DNA from: Antennarius striatus
Lineage: Eukaryota; Chordata; Actinopteri; Lophiiformes; Antennariidae
Length of the DNA: 64,000 bases
Assembly (NCBI RefSeq): GCF_040054535.1
Contig: NC_090798.1
Coordinates: 2,960,501-3,024,500 of the forward strand
Direction of reading: 5' to 3'
The notes below the pieces were generated by a model. That model ran no database searches. It was not told where the DNA came from and saw only the letters and a program-made list of their open reading frames with translations. Every line of letters starts with the position of its first letter. Within the stretch, counting starts at the first letter, position 1. Positions 1 to 12,078 of the stretch are shown one piece after another. The position numbers and the translations under genes are program-made.

Positions 1-518
1 GAATATAATATATATTAAAAGTGGATGTGGGAGTACACAGAGTCTAACAGACAAAGAAAAGACAGAAGAGTTTCCATGGACCGTGGTGTCCGCAGACAGT
101 GACTCACAGTGAGAGTAGAGAGAAAGTTTAGACAGGAATGAAAGTGTCTGTTCAGTGAGGGCGATGCAGATGCAATAAATGGGAAATATTTATGACCAAC
201 ATTATCACTATTTTCCGAGCATCCAAAGGTTTCTGCCTAGCATGTCAGACATAATTTACGATAAACAAAATGTTTAAAGTTAATAATGCATTATTGAAGC
301 TAGCATTTTGATCTGAATAAAGATTTTTTTTTTTAGAATTTATATATGCAAAGTAGTTTCACCTTATAAACTAATAGTCGTCTAATATTTAACTACACTT
401 CATTAACCCCCAGTGAAAAAATTATTTTTCCAAAATGCACACAAAGTCAACAAAGATATGACTCACATTAAATGTTTGCACTACAAATGCAGGGTGTGCA
501 CACACTGACTTGAAGAAT

Positions 519-600
519 TTCTTCAGAAATCAAGAACCACTGTGATAAAACGGATTCTCCAGAACTGGGAGTGGGCCACCTTAAATGAGACTGTGTAAAA
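519..600 (+). promoter_or_regulatory. Putative promoter of C1q gene 1 with two TTC-N4-GAA palindromes
   Basis: TTCTTCAGAA lies at 519-528 and TTCTCCAGAA at 555-564. A TATA-like TGTAAAAGCAG follows near 594-604. This last element aligns with the TATAAAAGCAG-type boxes of the other C1q genes in the window. The start codon is at 686. The pairing of the two palindromes ahead of the TATA-like box is shared with array A. No transcription start was mapped. Confidence 0.5.
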
Positions 601-685
601 GCAGGTGCAACGTCTAACAGCTTTGTTTGAAGAGGAAGAGCAATTCGTTAAACCGCCTGTCGATACCAGCGACTGAACCACAGAG

Positions 686-1808
686 ATGGGTAGGTTGGAT
701 AAGAAATTCAAACATAAAACATTTTAGGATGAATTGTTTAATTATCATAACAGAAAATATTCAAAAATTGGATACGTGAGACAAAAAAATATGCCTGCAA
801 GGCATCCAGTTGATTCCATTGTGTTGGAGAGTTCATGCATGTTGTATTACAAAGTTAGACTGAAATTGCTGCAACAAATAACATGATGGGTGTGTTTTGT
901 TTTATGGAGAAGACGATGTAATGTTCACTGCAGTGGCAGACCATAGTTGGAACTGTGGACCCTATGAAGAGGACACAACGCTGATTTTCAACAAAGTGAT
1001 TACAAACATCGGTGATGGCTACGACAACATTTCAGGTAAATACACCAGATACAGTCGCTGATAATTACCTGTCGATCACCAGGTTTACAAACAGTTAACT
1101 CTGTAAAGCTAGAAGTTTAACCACATTTTACCTTAATTCCATTGTTCATTTGAATAATTCAATTTATTGACTCTTATTTACTTTTTTGTGCTTTCAAGTA
1201 TTGCTATTACAATACATACCTTAAAAATAATTACAAATTGACATGTCAGTTCATAATAACACATGTAGACATGACTGTAGTTTGACTGACATTGCTTGCT
1301 TTACAATAATCATGGTATATTCAATATGTCACTATAATTTTAACTTCATTAAATTTTGTTTTTGTGTAATGACTAATAAAAAAATTGCACTTTTTGCCAT
1401 GAACTTTTTTAAAAAAAATGCAACATTTTAATTTTACTAAGTGTTTTTGATTAACTTTTTATTTTTATTTTTACAAAATCCGTTAAATCCTTTAAAATCA
1501 ATAAGTAGCATTTTGTTCCCGCAGGACTCTTCACAGCTTTTACTTCAGGTTATTACTATTTCACCCTCTTCTACCATGCTGGAACAGAACATGTATCGGG
1601 GCTGACTCTGATGAAGAACAGCGAAGTCATCATCAATACATTTGAAGACTTTGAGAATGGCCCTGGCTTCACCGATAATGCTGGAAACTCAGCGTTTGTG
1701 AAACTCGAGAGAGGAAACGTAGTGTTTGTTCGCCTACCTGCTCACTGTCAGGTTCATGCATCAGACAGCACGACCACCTTCAGTGGTTTTCTGGTTAGTA
1801 AGACATGA
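686..1808 (+). CDS. C1q-domain protein, gene 1 (left arm copy)
   Basis: Three exons: 686-689, 910-1035 and 1525-1808 (414 nt, 137 aa). Exon 1 supplies only ATG plus one base before a GTAGGT donor. Exon 2 gives MEDDVMFTAVAD followed by a C1q N-terminal half (IFNKVITNIGDGYDN). Exon 3 starts SGLFTAFTSGYYYFTLFYHAG and carries the C1q signatures DNAGN, RGNVVFVRLP and TTTFSGF. C1q domains are ten-strand jelly rolls that trimerise and bind varied ligands, and fish have many such genes in innate immunity. There is no signal peptide, transmembrane segment or collagen repeat, so the site of action is unclear. Compared with array A, residues 13-24 are divergent and carry an extra cysteine (WNCGPY). An AATAAA lies at 2067-2072. 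The near-identical inverted partner is at 17,725-18,845. Confidence 0.85.
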
Positions 1809-2545
1809 CTCCAGGACCACATCTATCAAGCATCATCTATGTTAACAAATTTAAAATTTTAAGTTTGATTGCCCTTGCTTTTTTGAGCTTTACACCTGTT
1901 AATTTGCACTAATCAAACTTATAAGCCACACTAAAAAACATTTGACTACTAAGCTCATTTTTGTTGGAAAACTAACTACTGTAAATGGTCTGTCCTGATT
2001 GTGTGTGAAAACAGTAAAGATCTACTCACAAACAGAAGATTTTTCGTCTGTTTTACTGTTGTTTCAAATAAACAAGTCATTTAAACAAAAATATGCAATT
2101 CAATGTTATATTTACATAAGCTCTGAGGGAGATGTGAAATAAAGTCTGAACTTACTGGTTTTCTCTCTGGTTAATGACATTATAACAGGCAGAAATAGCG
2201 CTAGTATAATGTGGTCAGTTTTTATTTTCTTGATCTGTCAGGGTACAAAAGAACTCATTGAAGTTATGGTATATGATATGAGCAAAAACTTTTCCACACC
2301 TGGCCCTTACAGTCACAGCAACCTGTATGGCATCCCACTTTAAATTCAATGCCAGATGTAACTGCTGGGGAGGCTTTCCACATCATAAAATTAATAACCA
2401 CCAATCAGGAAATTGAATAAGTATAAAAGTAATAAGGACAAAAAAAAAGGGGTTCCAAATTCTAAGGGCAGGTTTTCACTGTCCAGGACTCACCTGATGA
2501 TGTTCAGTTTGTCATGGATGATTGGTTTAAGGTGCAGTGACATTG

Positions 2546-2645
2546 GCAGGGAGACAGGGTGTATGTGCGCCTACCTGCAAACTATCGTGTTTATGCTTCA
2601 GACCGCACGACCAGCTTCAGCGGTTTTATGGTCGCTCCAATGTGA
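2546..2645 (+). pseudogene. C1q exon 3 fragment
   Basis: About 100 nt match the 3' end of an array A exon 3: GDRVYVRLPA, then YRVYASDRTTSFSGFMVAPM and a TGA stop. The sequence upstream of 2546 does not continue the domain, so exons 1, 2 and most of exon 3 are missing. The cysteine of PANC is replaced by tyrosine (PANY). The downstream flank keeps an AATAAA at 2697-2702. It is a truncated relic of an array A-type gene left between the inverted-repeat arm and the array. Confidence 0.8.
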
Positions 2646-2702
2646 GAATTTGAGTTGGGACAGCCAGTGTTAATTGAATCCCATTGACTGTGCGACAATA
2701 AA

Positions 2703-4535
2703 GTATAATCAAACATTTAACACCTCACACATTGAGAAAAGAATCACTGATGTCATGTATGAGGTTATTTCCTTTCTTACCAATATAATTGTGCTTGTGC
2801 ACCTCTGATCAGATGTATTTTGTTGGGAAACTAAATGAACTCATTATAAAGGAGTTTACCTGAAAGAGTTTGAAACGTCTTTCTGTGTGACAAACAGTGA
2901 AAAATCATGTACGTCCTGCTCTTGGCTACAGTAAATGTATCTGATCTCAGATGTGCTGTCGGCTCTTAGCAGAGACCGTCTCTCCTCATTTCTATTCAAT
3001 GGTGATTTTTCTTTTTAACAATAAAGATCTAATGAGAATCTGAATCCTGGATTATCTGGTGTCTGAGAACCAATTCTCATCTGTGTTGGTAAAGAACTGA
3101 CTGGTGAGTTTCCTGATGTACTTGTAGTTTATCAGTGTCTTCTTCCATGAATACATATCAACTTTCATAGGAAATTTTTATTTTGTTTTGCAACGTAATA
3201 ATAAATTATCATCCTAAGGTTCTTGTGTAACAGGAGCCAAAACACTTTACTATGAAGGTTAAAGTACAAAGATTTGATTCAGGTTTGGGATGAAGGTGGT
3301 GCAAACAAAAACAAGGACAGGGATGGTCTTGATGCTGACTAGTTAGTATGTAAATCATATTGTTTTAAAGTTTTTAGTGAACTCAAATGAAATGGAACCA
3401 CAACAGAGTACTCGGGAAATAAGTCAGTATTTATAATGCTCAGACTGTCATGAATGATTGGGTGAAGAACAGTAGAGTGGTGGTGTGTTCCATGTGGCCC
3501 TGCAGTGAGCTGGCGTCTCTTCCAGGGTGTACCCCACCTCTTGCCCATAGCCACATGGGATTAGACTCCAGGAAAACCTGCGACCAGCACTTCTGGGAAG
3601 CAGCTGAAGACAAAATGATTATGACTGTTTCATCTTCAAGAAGATAAATGAATGAATGACTTGATTATTGGTTCAACTCTTAAGGCCATCTTAACTGATC
3701 TTAAAACATGATACAGTAGTACCTTGAGAAAGGAGTTTAATTATTTCTGGGACTGAGCTTGTGAGTCAAACAACTCATTCTAACCTGTTGCAGCCTTGTA
3801 AGAAACCCTGAAACTCCTCTAAATTATTCAAAAAGTCATGTTTTTATCAACCAATAGACATCCATACTGAATGATTTATCATCATTAATTTTGTTTAATT
3901 ATATTGTTTAATGTTTTAATAAACTCAAATAAAATGGAACCACAATAGAGCAATAAATGTGAGTCAGTCTTTATGATGCTCAGACTGTCATGGAGGACTG
4001 GGGGCAGAGCGTTGGACCAGTGGGTCGTGTTGTTGTGATTCCACCGGAGGCTTTTCTGTGCAGTTTGTTCGTTTGTTCTCCCCTACTTCCACCCGTCAAA
4101 TATGGAGGATGTACTATTGTCTACACGCTTACCTCTCCTGTTTAACAAATTACACACACACAAACAAAAGTACAAGGTTGTGTTATATGAATTCCTCTTT
4201 TTAGGCCATTTCAAAGGTGTGTATTATACTGTAGCTTATCAGAGACTGTATGATTCACCTCTAGACTATACGACAGGCTAATCAGGGCTACGATCATTCA
4301 GAGTGCCTCAAGACGTTAGATACTAGATGAGTTCAAACACACACAAATCACTGGGAAATCCTCAAAGGTCACAGAATAGAAATGAAATACAACAGAAACA
4401 AATCCCTGCATCAGTCATTCATGTTGGTCTTCCTTTTATTTCCTGTCCATTTAAAAAGAATTTGAAGAGGTTCAATGTCTTGTTAAATCTTTACAATCAC
4501 TACACACCCAGGTAAAAGGTGGATCTACATTTTCC
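2703..4535. other. Intergenic region with SINE relic and a small direct duplication
   Basis: No coding exon is supported here. A ~100-nt direct duplication joins about 3,362-3,460 and 3,905-3,995; both copies contain the GCTCAGACTGTCATG motif. A second AATAAA-type signal near 3,022 resembles the C1q 3' flanks. From 4,200 the sequence begins to resemble the distal upstream flank of the C1q units at reduced similarity. Confidence 0.55.
3475..3660 (+). repeat. Degraded SINE fragment, 3' portion
   Basis: The segment runs from a GAGCTGGCGTCTCTTCCAGG-like body through GCCCATAGCCAC and GGATTAGACTCCAG to a GAATGAATGA tail. This is the 3' part of the common teleost SINE seen in full at 26,934-27,282, here in plus orientation and well diverged. 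The 5' tRNA-like head is not recognisable. Confidence 0.55.
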
Positions 4536-4543
4536 TGAGAATT

Positions 4544-4627
4544 TTCTTCAGAATCTTATCAGTCAGTATCACCTGTTCCTGTCAGCAGATTCTGTAGAAT
4601 TTCATCATGGATTGGACTCTATATAAA
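4544..4627 (+). promoter_or_regulatory. Core promoter of C1q gene 2: TTC-N4-GAA pair and TATA box
   Basis: TTCTTCAGAA is at 4544-4553, TTCTGTAGAA at 4590-4599 and TATATAAA at 4620-4627. Transcription should start around 4,650, giving a 5' leader of about 75 nt before the ATG at 4,726. The same layout recurs before the other three array A genes. Confidence 0.7.
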
Positions 4628-4725
4628 CAGCAACAGGGATCCTACACATCACAGCTTTGGAGAAGAAGCACAGACTCGACTCAAAACCAACCTTCCATCC
4701 CAACACAAGAGCTTGAAACACCAAG

Positions 4726-5589
4726 ATGGGTACGTACAGCTGATCTTTGTTGGAAAGGTTTGAATTTGAATTGTCTCCTGTTCTGACAGTTTGTCCCTGA
4801 CTGATAGGAATCCAATTGATCTAATTCCACCTTAAATTTGCATGCATTGATATTAAGCATGTATTGTCATGAAATGCTACAGCTAACGGTTTTTGATGGG
4901 ATAACGTGATTTTAACTTCTTCTTTTTTTATTATTATTTTTTCAAGAAACAAAGGTGATGTTCACTGCTGTGGCAGACCAAGGAGGGAAATATGGACCCT
5001 TCCCTACAGACAGAACTCTGGTTTTCAACACCACGATTACAAACGTTGGTGGAGGCTATGATAAAACTTCAGGTGAACAGAATCCCGTTTAAATTACATT
5101 ACCTAGTTATATACTGAAACTACAGGATATGAGGAGAAGGAGAAGCACAGGCTGTGATGTGGATCTATGTATTGTTTACTTGCTATTTAGTTGAATTATT
5201 GAATGTTATTTATGGAATGAGCCATCTGAGTAATTCTGGGTGTAGTAACCTTCATCTCATCAATGTCTGTGAAGGAATCCAACGAGCTTTTTTGTGTTTC
5301 CACAGGCGAGTTCACAGCTCCCAGCTCTGGTTATTTCTATTTCACCTTCTTCTATCATGCTGAGAAAGAACAGATGTCAGGACTGACTCTGATAAAGAAC
5401 GACAGCATCGTCGTCAAGGCTTATGATGAAAATAAACCAGGTCCTAACATCTGTGACAATGCAGGAAACGCAGCATTCCTGCAGCTGAACGCAGGAGACA
5501 GGGTGTACGTGCGCCTTCCTGCTAACTGTCGCATTTATGCTTCAGACCGCACGACCAGCTTCAGCGGTTTTATGGTCGCTCCAATGTGA
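4726..5589 (+). CDS. C1q-domain protein, gene 2 (array A, unit 1)
   Basis: Exons 4726-4729, 4947-5072 and 5306-5589 encode 137 aa. The start is fixed by the TATA box ~100 nt upstream and by the ATGG/GTACGT junction. METKVMFTAVADQGG opens the protein. The C1q core includes FNTTITNVGGGYDKTSG (28-44), EFTAPSSGYFYFTFFYHA (45-62), DNAGNAAFLQLNAGDRVYVRLP (94-115) and TTSFSGF (126-132). Cysteines are at 93 and 118. With no leader and no collagen stalk, it is either cytosolic or secreted by a non-classical route; I cannot tell which. AATAAA is at 5725-5730. The last 43 nt of intron 2 are open in the exon 3 frame and begin with ATG (5,263), so intron retention would encode a 108-aa form; this is probably chance. 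Confidence 0.9.
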
Positions 5590-6985
5590 GAATTTGATGA
5601 CTCCAGAAAGATGAATCCAAACATATGAGAGCTATGAGGCCTCTGTAGAATTACTATTCATTCATTTCAAGTCAAATTGTCTCCTCTCAGTCTTTTCTAT
5701 GTAACGCTGATTTTGCTTGTAAACAATAAAGATCTAAGGAGACTCTGAATGCTGGATCATTAATTTAGGTTTCCAACATAATAGCACATATCTTCCGAAA
5801 GTCCTTACTCTGTATAACAGGTGCCAAACCACTGGTATGTCTTAAAAAAACGGCAGAGATGAAGTTTGATTACTTGGTTTCTGCTATTATACAGTGACAA
5901 CAGGCATCTCACCCAAGGTGTGTCCCATCGCTCGCCCGTAGCCAGCTGGAATAGGCTCAGGCACTAAACCATTACACTATTGTGAGAGTCACCTTTCTTT
6001 CTGTCCTACTTCCACCTGTCAAAGGTGGGGAATGCACTACTGTCTACGTGTGAAATCCAAGGCCAGTAGGCCAAATGTGGCCAGCAAGAGCATAAAAGGT
6101 GTTTAAAAATAAATAGTGTAGGTCAAATGTATGCCTCGACCAAAAACTACATTTCCCACAATGCAGTAATTCAGCTCATTTTAACTTTGACACAAACGTT
6201 TGGAATAAAGTTAATGTCCTCAGTTGTGTTTGAAGTTATTTTTCTTTATTCACTTGGATAGTTTGATCCTTTATTGATGGAGTTCTGTGGGTTTCATAAC
6301 CTGATAAATCACAAGGATTTATGTTATAATGGAGCAACAAGCAAACATATTTTTTTCTGTGCAACTGTAAAGTTTGTAACTAGGATAAGCAATAAATTCA
6401 GAGTTGTTTAACATTAAGGAGTAGTTACATTTATTTTACATTACTGTACCTTGAGTTACATTTAGCTGGTTGAACAGTTGTGCACAAAAATGTGTTCATA
6501 AAACAAAGCACTTCACCTGAAAGTGATTGAGCTTGAGGCAAGCTTCAGGCAGTAGAGGCAGGTAATGCTTCCTCTGTTCATTTTTGTGTTTTATTAGTGT
6601 TTCTATCAATGTTCTACACGGGCAGTGTATACTTCTGCTCTGCTACTGTTCAAATTTATTATGCCGCCTGACTAATCACCACAATGTGGTGGCACACGCA
6701 TGCAGCACCATGCATGGGGCATGTACGCTCCATCTGAAGGGCTTATACCTTTATTACCTTTGTTACTGTGCATTTCTCTCATTTTTCTCTTGTTTTTCAC
6801 TCTTATTTTTCATTATTTATTTAGCTTCTAGCCTTCATTTAGCTTTCATTATTTAAACCTACCAGGCTGCACCAAACCTGAAGAATTGTGTTCAATTTAA
6901 AAGTATGCTCACGACATTAACAGTTTTAATTTTGTTAAAAATTGCCACAGATTTAACATTGCCTATTTGATAATTTTTTTAAAAA

Positions 6986-7250
6986 GGCACACTAGTGTGT
7001 GCCTTGGGAAATAATCCACTTTCACTTAATTGATCTAAAAAGCCACCATTGTCAAGTCTCTCTGCTGTTACCTGGAATCTAGTGTCTGGTAGAGTAATGC
7101 AATAGTCCTCCATACCATTAGGTGGCACCATGTAGGCAGCAGGTAGTAAATTTCCCTGTCGTTTTGAGACAAAAGAATTAGTGATGCAAACTAAGAGTGG
7201 TGGTGCCTGATTAAGTTCCAAAGGAAGAATACTACCACCAAAAAGTTAAG
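6986..7250 (-). mobile_element. hAT-like non-autonomous element, copy in unit 1
   Basis: It begins with the 18-nt palindrome GGCACACTAGTGTGTGCC and ends near AAAAAGTTAAG. The copy at 16,511 carries about 25 further bases at this end (CAGCATTTCCGAACCACTC) that resemble hAT terminal repeats; they are absent here. An open frame of about 80 codons on the minus strand is not a known domain. Strand is nominal. Confidence 0.5.
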
Positions 7251-7895
7251 GACAGTGTTGTGATTTGTGAATCCTTCTGTTATAAACAATATTTTCCTCA
7301 TTTTCTTCATTTCATCATTTTGGTTTTTTGCATTTTCGTGTACTCTGTTTCTGTTAGTTGTGTCTAGTCTGAATGTATGTTGGACAGTTAAACTCGTCCT
7401 TATGACATCTATTAAAGTCTGTGCCTTTACAAAACAGGTGATGCAAGAAGTATGTATTCTATATCATGAAGCATGATCAATGTGTGTGTGAAGTACAAAC
7501 AACACATATCGGTTTCTGTATTTTTAAACAGAATCAGATCACAGCTGCTGATGATTGATTTTATATCTGAGGATTTTACTCTATCTGATTAGAGACTGTA
7601 GGATTCAGCTGTAGACTGTGTGACAGAATAATCAAAGTTAAGATCGTCCACGATGTTCAAGAAATTAGATTTCTAATTTCAAATAATGCATTTAACTTAA
7701 AAATCCTCAACACTCACAGATAAAAAATGAAAATATTTGTTGGTGGTTCACTACATTTTTAAACGCCTGTAATCATGACACACCCAGGTGTAGGGTAGAT
7801 ACACATTTTTTTGTGAATTTTCTTCAGAATCTTATCAGTCAGGATCACCCGTTCCTGTCAGTAAATTCTGTAGAATTTCATCATGGATTGGACTC

Positions 7896-7903
7896 TATAT
7901 AAA
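7896..7903 (+). promoter_or_regulatory. TATA box of C1q gene 3
   Basis: TATATAAA sits about 100 nt before the start codon at 8,002. The two TTC-N4-GAA palindromes upstream are retained (TTCTTCAGAA near 7,821 and TTCTGTAGAA near 7,866). Confidence 0.7.
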
Positions 7904-8001
7904 CAGCAACAGGGATCCTACACATCACAGCTTTGGAGAAGAAGCACAGACTCGACTCAAAGCCAACCTTCCATCCCAACACAAGAGCTTGAAACACCAA
8001 G

Positions 8002-8867
8002 ATGGGTACGTACAGCTGATCTTTGTTGGAAAGGTTTGAATTTGAATTGTCTCCTGTTCTGACAGTTTGTCCCTGACTGATAGGAATCCAATTGATCTAA
8101 TTGCACTTTAAATTTGCATGCATTGATATTAAGCATGTATTGTCATGAAATGCTACAGCTAATGGTTTTTGGTGGGATAAAGTGATTTTAACTTCTTCTT
8201 TTTTTATTATTATTTTTTCAAGAAACAAAGGTGATGTTCACTGCTGTGGCAGACCAAGGAGGGAAATATGGACCCTTCCCTACAGACAGAACTCTGGTTT
8301 TCAACACCACGATTACAAACGTTGGTGGAGGCTATGATAAAACTTCAGGTGAACAGAATCCCCTGTTTAAATTACATTACCTAGTTATATACTGAAACTA
8401 CAGGACATGAGGAGAGGGAAAAGCACAAGCTGTGATGTGGATCTATGCATTGATTGGTTGCTATTTAGTTGAATTATTGAATGTTATTTATGGAATGAGC
8501 CAGCTGAGTAATTCTGGGTGTAGTAACCTTCATCTCATCAATGTCTGTGAAGGAATCCAACGAGCTTTTTTGTGTTTCCACAGGCGAGTTCACAGCTCCC
8601 AGCTCTGGTTATTTCTATTTCACCTTCTTCTATCATGCTGAGAAAGAACAGATGTCAGGACTGACTCTGATAAAGAACGACAGCATCGTCGTCAAGGCTT
8701 ATGATGAAAATAAACCAGGTCCTAACATCTGTGACAATGCAGGAAACGCAGCATTCCTGCAGCTGAACGCAGGAGACAGGGTGTATGTGCGCCTTCCTGC
8801 TAACTGTCGCATTTATGCTTCAGACCGCACGACCAGCTTCAGCGGTTTTATGGTCGCTCCAATGTGA
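8002..8867 (+). CDS. C1q-domain protein, gene 3 (array A, unit 2)
   Basis: Exons 8002-8005, 8223-8348 and 8584-8867 encode 137 aa. The predicted protein is identical to that of the gene at 4,726. Introns differ from that gene by only a few substitutions, for example in the GTGGGATAAAGTG stretch of intron 1. Identity of introns as well as exons points to recent duplication or conversion, not to selection on the protein alone. AATAAA is at 9003-9008. Confidence 0.9.
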
Positions 8868-10263
8868 GAATTTGATGACTCCAGAAAGATGAATCCAAAC
8901 ATATGAGAGCTATGAGGCCTCTATATAATTACTATTCATTCATTTCAAGTCAAATTGTCTCCTCTCAGTCTTTTCTATGTAACGCTGATTTTGCTTGTAA
9001 ACAATAAAGATCTAAGGAGACTCCGAATGCTGGATCATTAATTTAGTTTTCCAACATAATAGCACATATCTTCCTAAAGTCCTTACTCTGTATAACAGGT
9101 GCCAAACCACTGGTATGTCTTAAAAAAACGGCAGAGATGAAGTTTGATTACTTGGTTTCTGCTATTATACAGTGACAACAGGCATCTCACCCAAGGTGTG
9201 TCCCACCGCTCGCCCGTAGCCAGCTGGAATAGGCTCAGGCACTAAACCATTACACTATTGTGAGAGTCACCTTTCTTTCTGTCCTACTTCCACCTGTCAA
9301 AGGTGGGGAATGTACTACTGTCTACGTGTGAAATCCAAGGCCAGTAGGCCAAATGTGGCCAGCGAGAGCATAAAAGGTGTTTAAAAATAAATAGTGTAGG
9401 TCAAATGTATGCCTCGACCAAAAACTACATTTCCCACAATGCAGTAATTCAGCTCATTTTAACTTTGACACAAACGTTTGGAATAAAGTTAATGTCCTCA
9501 GTTGTGTTTGAAGTTATTTTTCTTTATTCACTTGGATAGTTTGATCCTTTATTGATGGAGTTCTGTGGGTTTCATAACCTGATAAATCACAAGGATTTAT
9601 GTTATAATGGAGCAACAAGCAAACATATTTTTTTCTGTGCAACTGTAAAGTTTGTAACTAGGATAAGCAATAAATTCAGAGTTGTTTAACATTAAGGAGT
9701 AGTTACATTTATTTTACATTACTGTACCTTGAGTTACATCTAGCTGGTTGAACAGTTGTGCACAAAAATGTGTTCATAAAACAAAGCACTTCACCTGAAA
9801 GTGATTGAGCTTGAGGCAAGCTTCAGGCAGTAGAGGCAGGTAATGCTTCCTCTGTTCATTTTTGTGTTTTATTAGTGTTTCTATCAATGTTCTACACGGG
9901 CAGTGTATACTTCTGCTCTGCTACTGTTCAAATTTATTATGCCGCCTGACTAATCACCACAATGTGGTGGCACACGCATGCAGCACCATGCATGGGGTAT
10001 ATACGCACCATCTGAAGGGCTTATACCTTTATTACCTTTGTTACTGTGCATTTCTCTCATTTTTCTCTTGTTTTTCACTCTTATTTTTCATTATTTATTT
10101 AGCTTCTAGCCTTCATTTAGCTTTCATTATTTAAACCTACCAGGCTGCACCAAACCTGAAGAATTGTGTTCAATTTAAAAGTATGCTCACGACATTAACA
10201 GTTTTAATTTTGTTAAAAATTGCCACAGATTTAACATTGCCTATTTGATAATTTTTTTTAAAA

Positions 10264-10527
10264 GGCACACTAGTGTGTGCCTTGGGAAAGAATCCACTTT
10301 CACTTAATTGATCTAAAAAGCCACCATTGTCAAGTGTCTCTGCTGTTATCTGGAATCTAGTGTCTGGTAGAGTAATGCAATAGTCCTCCATACCATTAGG
10401 TGGCACCATGTAGGCAGCAGGTAGTAAATTTCCCTGTCGTTTTGAGAAAAAAGAATTAGTGATGCAAACTAAGAGTGGTGGTGCCTGATTAAGTTCCAAA
10501 GGAAGAATACTACCACCAAAAAGTTAA
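10264..10527 (-). mobile_element. hAT-like non-autonomous element, copy in unit 2
   Basis: Same element and position as at 6,986-7,250, carried along by tandem duplication. The minus-strand open frame is intact over about 80 codons of the element and runs on into flanking sequence. Confidence 0.5.
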
Positions 10528-11106
10528 GGGTTGGTTTTTTGCATTTTCGTGTAATCTGTTGCTGTTAGTTGTGTCTAGTCTGAATGTATGTTGGACAGTT
10601 AAACTCGTCCTTATGACATCTATTAAAGTCTGTGCCTTTACAAAACAGGTGATGCAAGAAGTATGTATTCTATATCATGAAGCATGATCAATGTGTGTGT
10701 GAAGTACAAACAACACATATCGGTTTCTGTATTTTTAAACAGAATCAGATCACAGCTGCTGATGATTGATTTTATATCTGAGGATTTTACTCTATCTGAT
10801 TAGAGACTGTAGGATTCAGCTGTAGACTGTGTGACAGAATAATCAAAGTTAAGATCGTCCACGATGTTCAAGAAATTAGATTTCTAATTTCAAATAATGC
10901 ATTTAACTTAAAAATCCTCAACACTCACAGATAAAAAATGAAAATATTTGTTGGTGGTTCACTACATTTTTAAACGCCTGTAATCATGACACACCCAGGT
11001 GTAGGGTAGATACACATTTTTTTGTGAATTTTCTTCAGAATCTTATCAGTCAGTATCACCTGTTCCTGTCAGCAGATTCTGTAGAATTTCATCATGGATT
11101 GGACTC

Positions 11107-11114
11107 TATATAAA
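11107..11114 (+). promoter_or_regulatory. TATA box of C1q gene 4
   Basis: TATATAAA about 100 nt before the ATG at 11,213. The preceding palindromes match those of gene 2 and not gene 3 in their surrounding bases (CAGTATCACCTG rather than CAGGATCACCCG), so promoter variants are shuffled between units. Confidence 0.7.
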
Positions 11115-11212
11115 CAGCAACAGGGATCCTACACATCACAGCTTTGGAGAAGAAGCACAGACTCGACTCAAAACCAACCTTCCATCCCAACACAAGAGCT
11201 TGAAACACCAAG

Positions 11213-12078
11213 ATGGGTACGTACAGCTGATCTTTGTTGGAAAGGTTTGAATTTGAATTGTCTCCTGTTCTGACAGTTTGTCCCTGACTGATAGGAATCC
11301 AATTGATCTAATTCCACCTTAAATTTGCATGAATTGATATTAAGCATGTATTGTCATGAAATGCTACAGCTAACGGTTTTTGATGGGATAACGTGATTTT
11401 AACTTCTTCTTTTTTTATTATTATTTTTTCAAGAAACAAAGGTGATGTTCACTGCTGTGGCAGACCAAGGAGGGAAATATGGACCCTTCCCTACAGACAG
11501 AACTCTGGTTTTCAACACCACGATTACAAACGTTGGTGGAGGCTATGATAAAACTTCAGGTGAACAGAATCCCCTGTTTAAATTACATTACCTAGTTATA
11601 TACAGAAACTACAGGACATGAGGAGAAGGAGAAGCACAGGCTGTGATGTGGATCTATGTATTTCTTACTTGCTATTTAGTTGAATTATTGAATGTTATTT
11701 ATGGAATGAGCCAGCTGAGTAATTCTGGGTGTAGTAACCTTCATCTCATCAATGTCTGTGAAGGAATCCAACGAGCTTTTTTGTGTTTCCACAGGCGAGT
11801 TCACAGCTCCCAGCTCTGGTTATTTCTATTTCACCTTCTTCTATCATGCTGAGAAAGAACAGATGTCAGGACTGACTCTGATAAAGAACGACAGCATCGT
11901 CGTCAAGGCTTATGATGAAAATCAACCAGGTCCTAACATCTGTGACAATGCAGGAAACGCAGCATTCCTGCAGCTGAACGCAGGAGACAGGGTGTATGTG
12001 CGCCTTCCTGCTAACTGTCGCATTTATGCTTCAGACCGCACGACCAGCTTCAGCGGTTTTATGGTCGCTCCAATGTGA
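11213..12078 (+). CDS. C1q-domain protein, gene 4 (array A, unit 3)
   Basis: Exons 11213-11216, 11434-11559 and 11795-12078 encode 137 aa. The protein differs from genes 2 and 3 only by lysine 87 to glutamine (ENQPGPN). Intron 1 carries the variant AACGGTTTTTGATGGG shared with gene 2, whereas gene 3 has AATGGTTTTTGGTGGG. Unit relationships are therefore not a simple serial order. AATAAA is at 12214-12219. Confidence 0.9.

Larger units (their letters stand above)
1..2150. repeat. Left arm of long inverted repeat around C1q array A
   Basis: Read in reverse complement, this segment matches about 17,352-19,665 closely over both coding and non-coding sequence: the upstream flank, the three exons, both introns and the 3' region with its polyadenylation signal. 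The right boundary is near the stretch around 2,126-2,150, whose reverse complement is found at about 17,352-17,385. The arm runs off the left edge of the window, so its outer limit is unknown. The two arms are separated by about 15.2 kb. Small indels and substitutions are scattered through both arms, so the duplication is not brand new. Percent identity was judged by eye, not computed. Confidence 0.85.

Noticed and set aside
2241-2343. Acceptor-like TCTGTCAG followed by an open stretch EVMVYDMSKNFSTPGPYSHS, recalling the C1q exon 3 segment VVKAYDENKPGPN
   Set aside because: Only a few residues agree, no DNAGN or SGF follows and a stop comes within 33 codons; too weak to call a C1q exon.
5263-5305. 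In-frame ATG within intron 2 of array A genes, which would give a 108-aa start-shifted C1q protein
   Set aside because: It would require intron retention or an internal promoter; conservation of the frame among near-identical units carries no weight.
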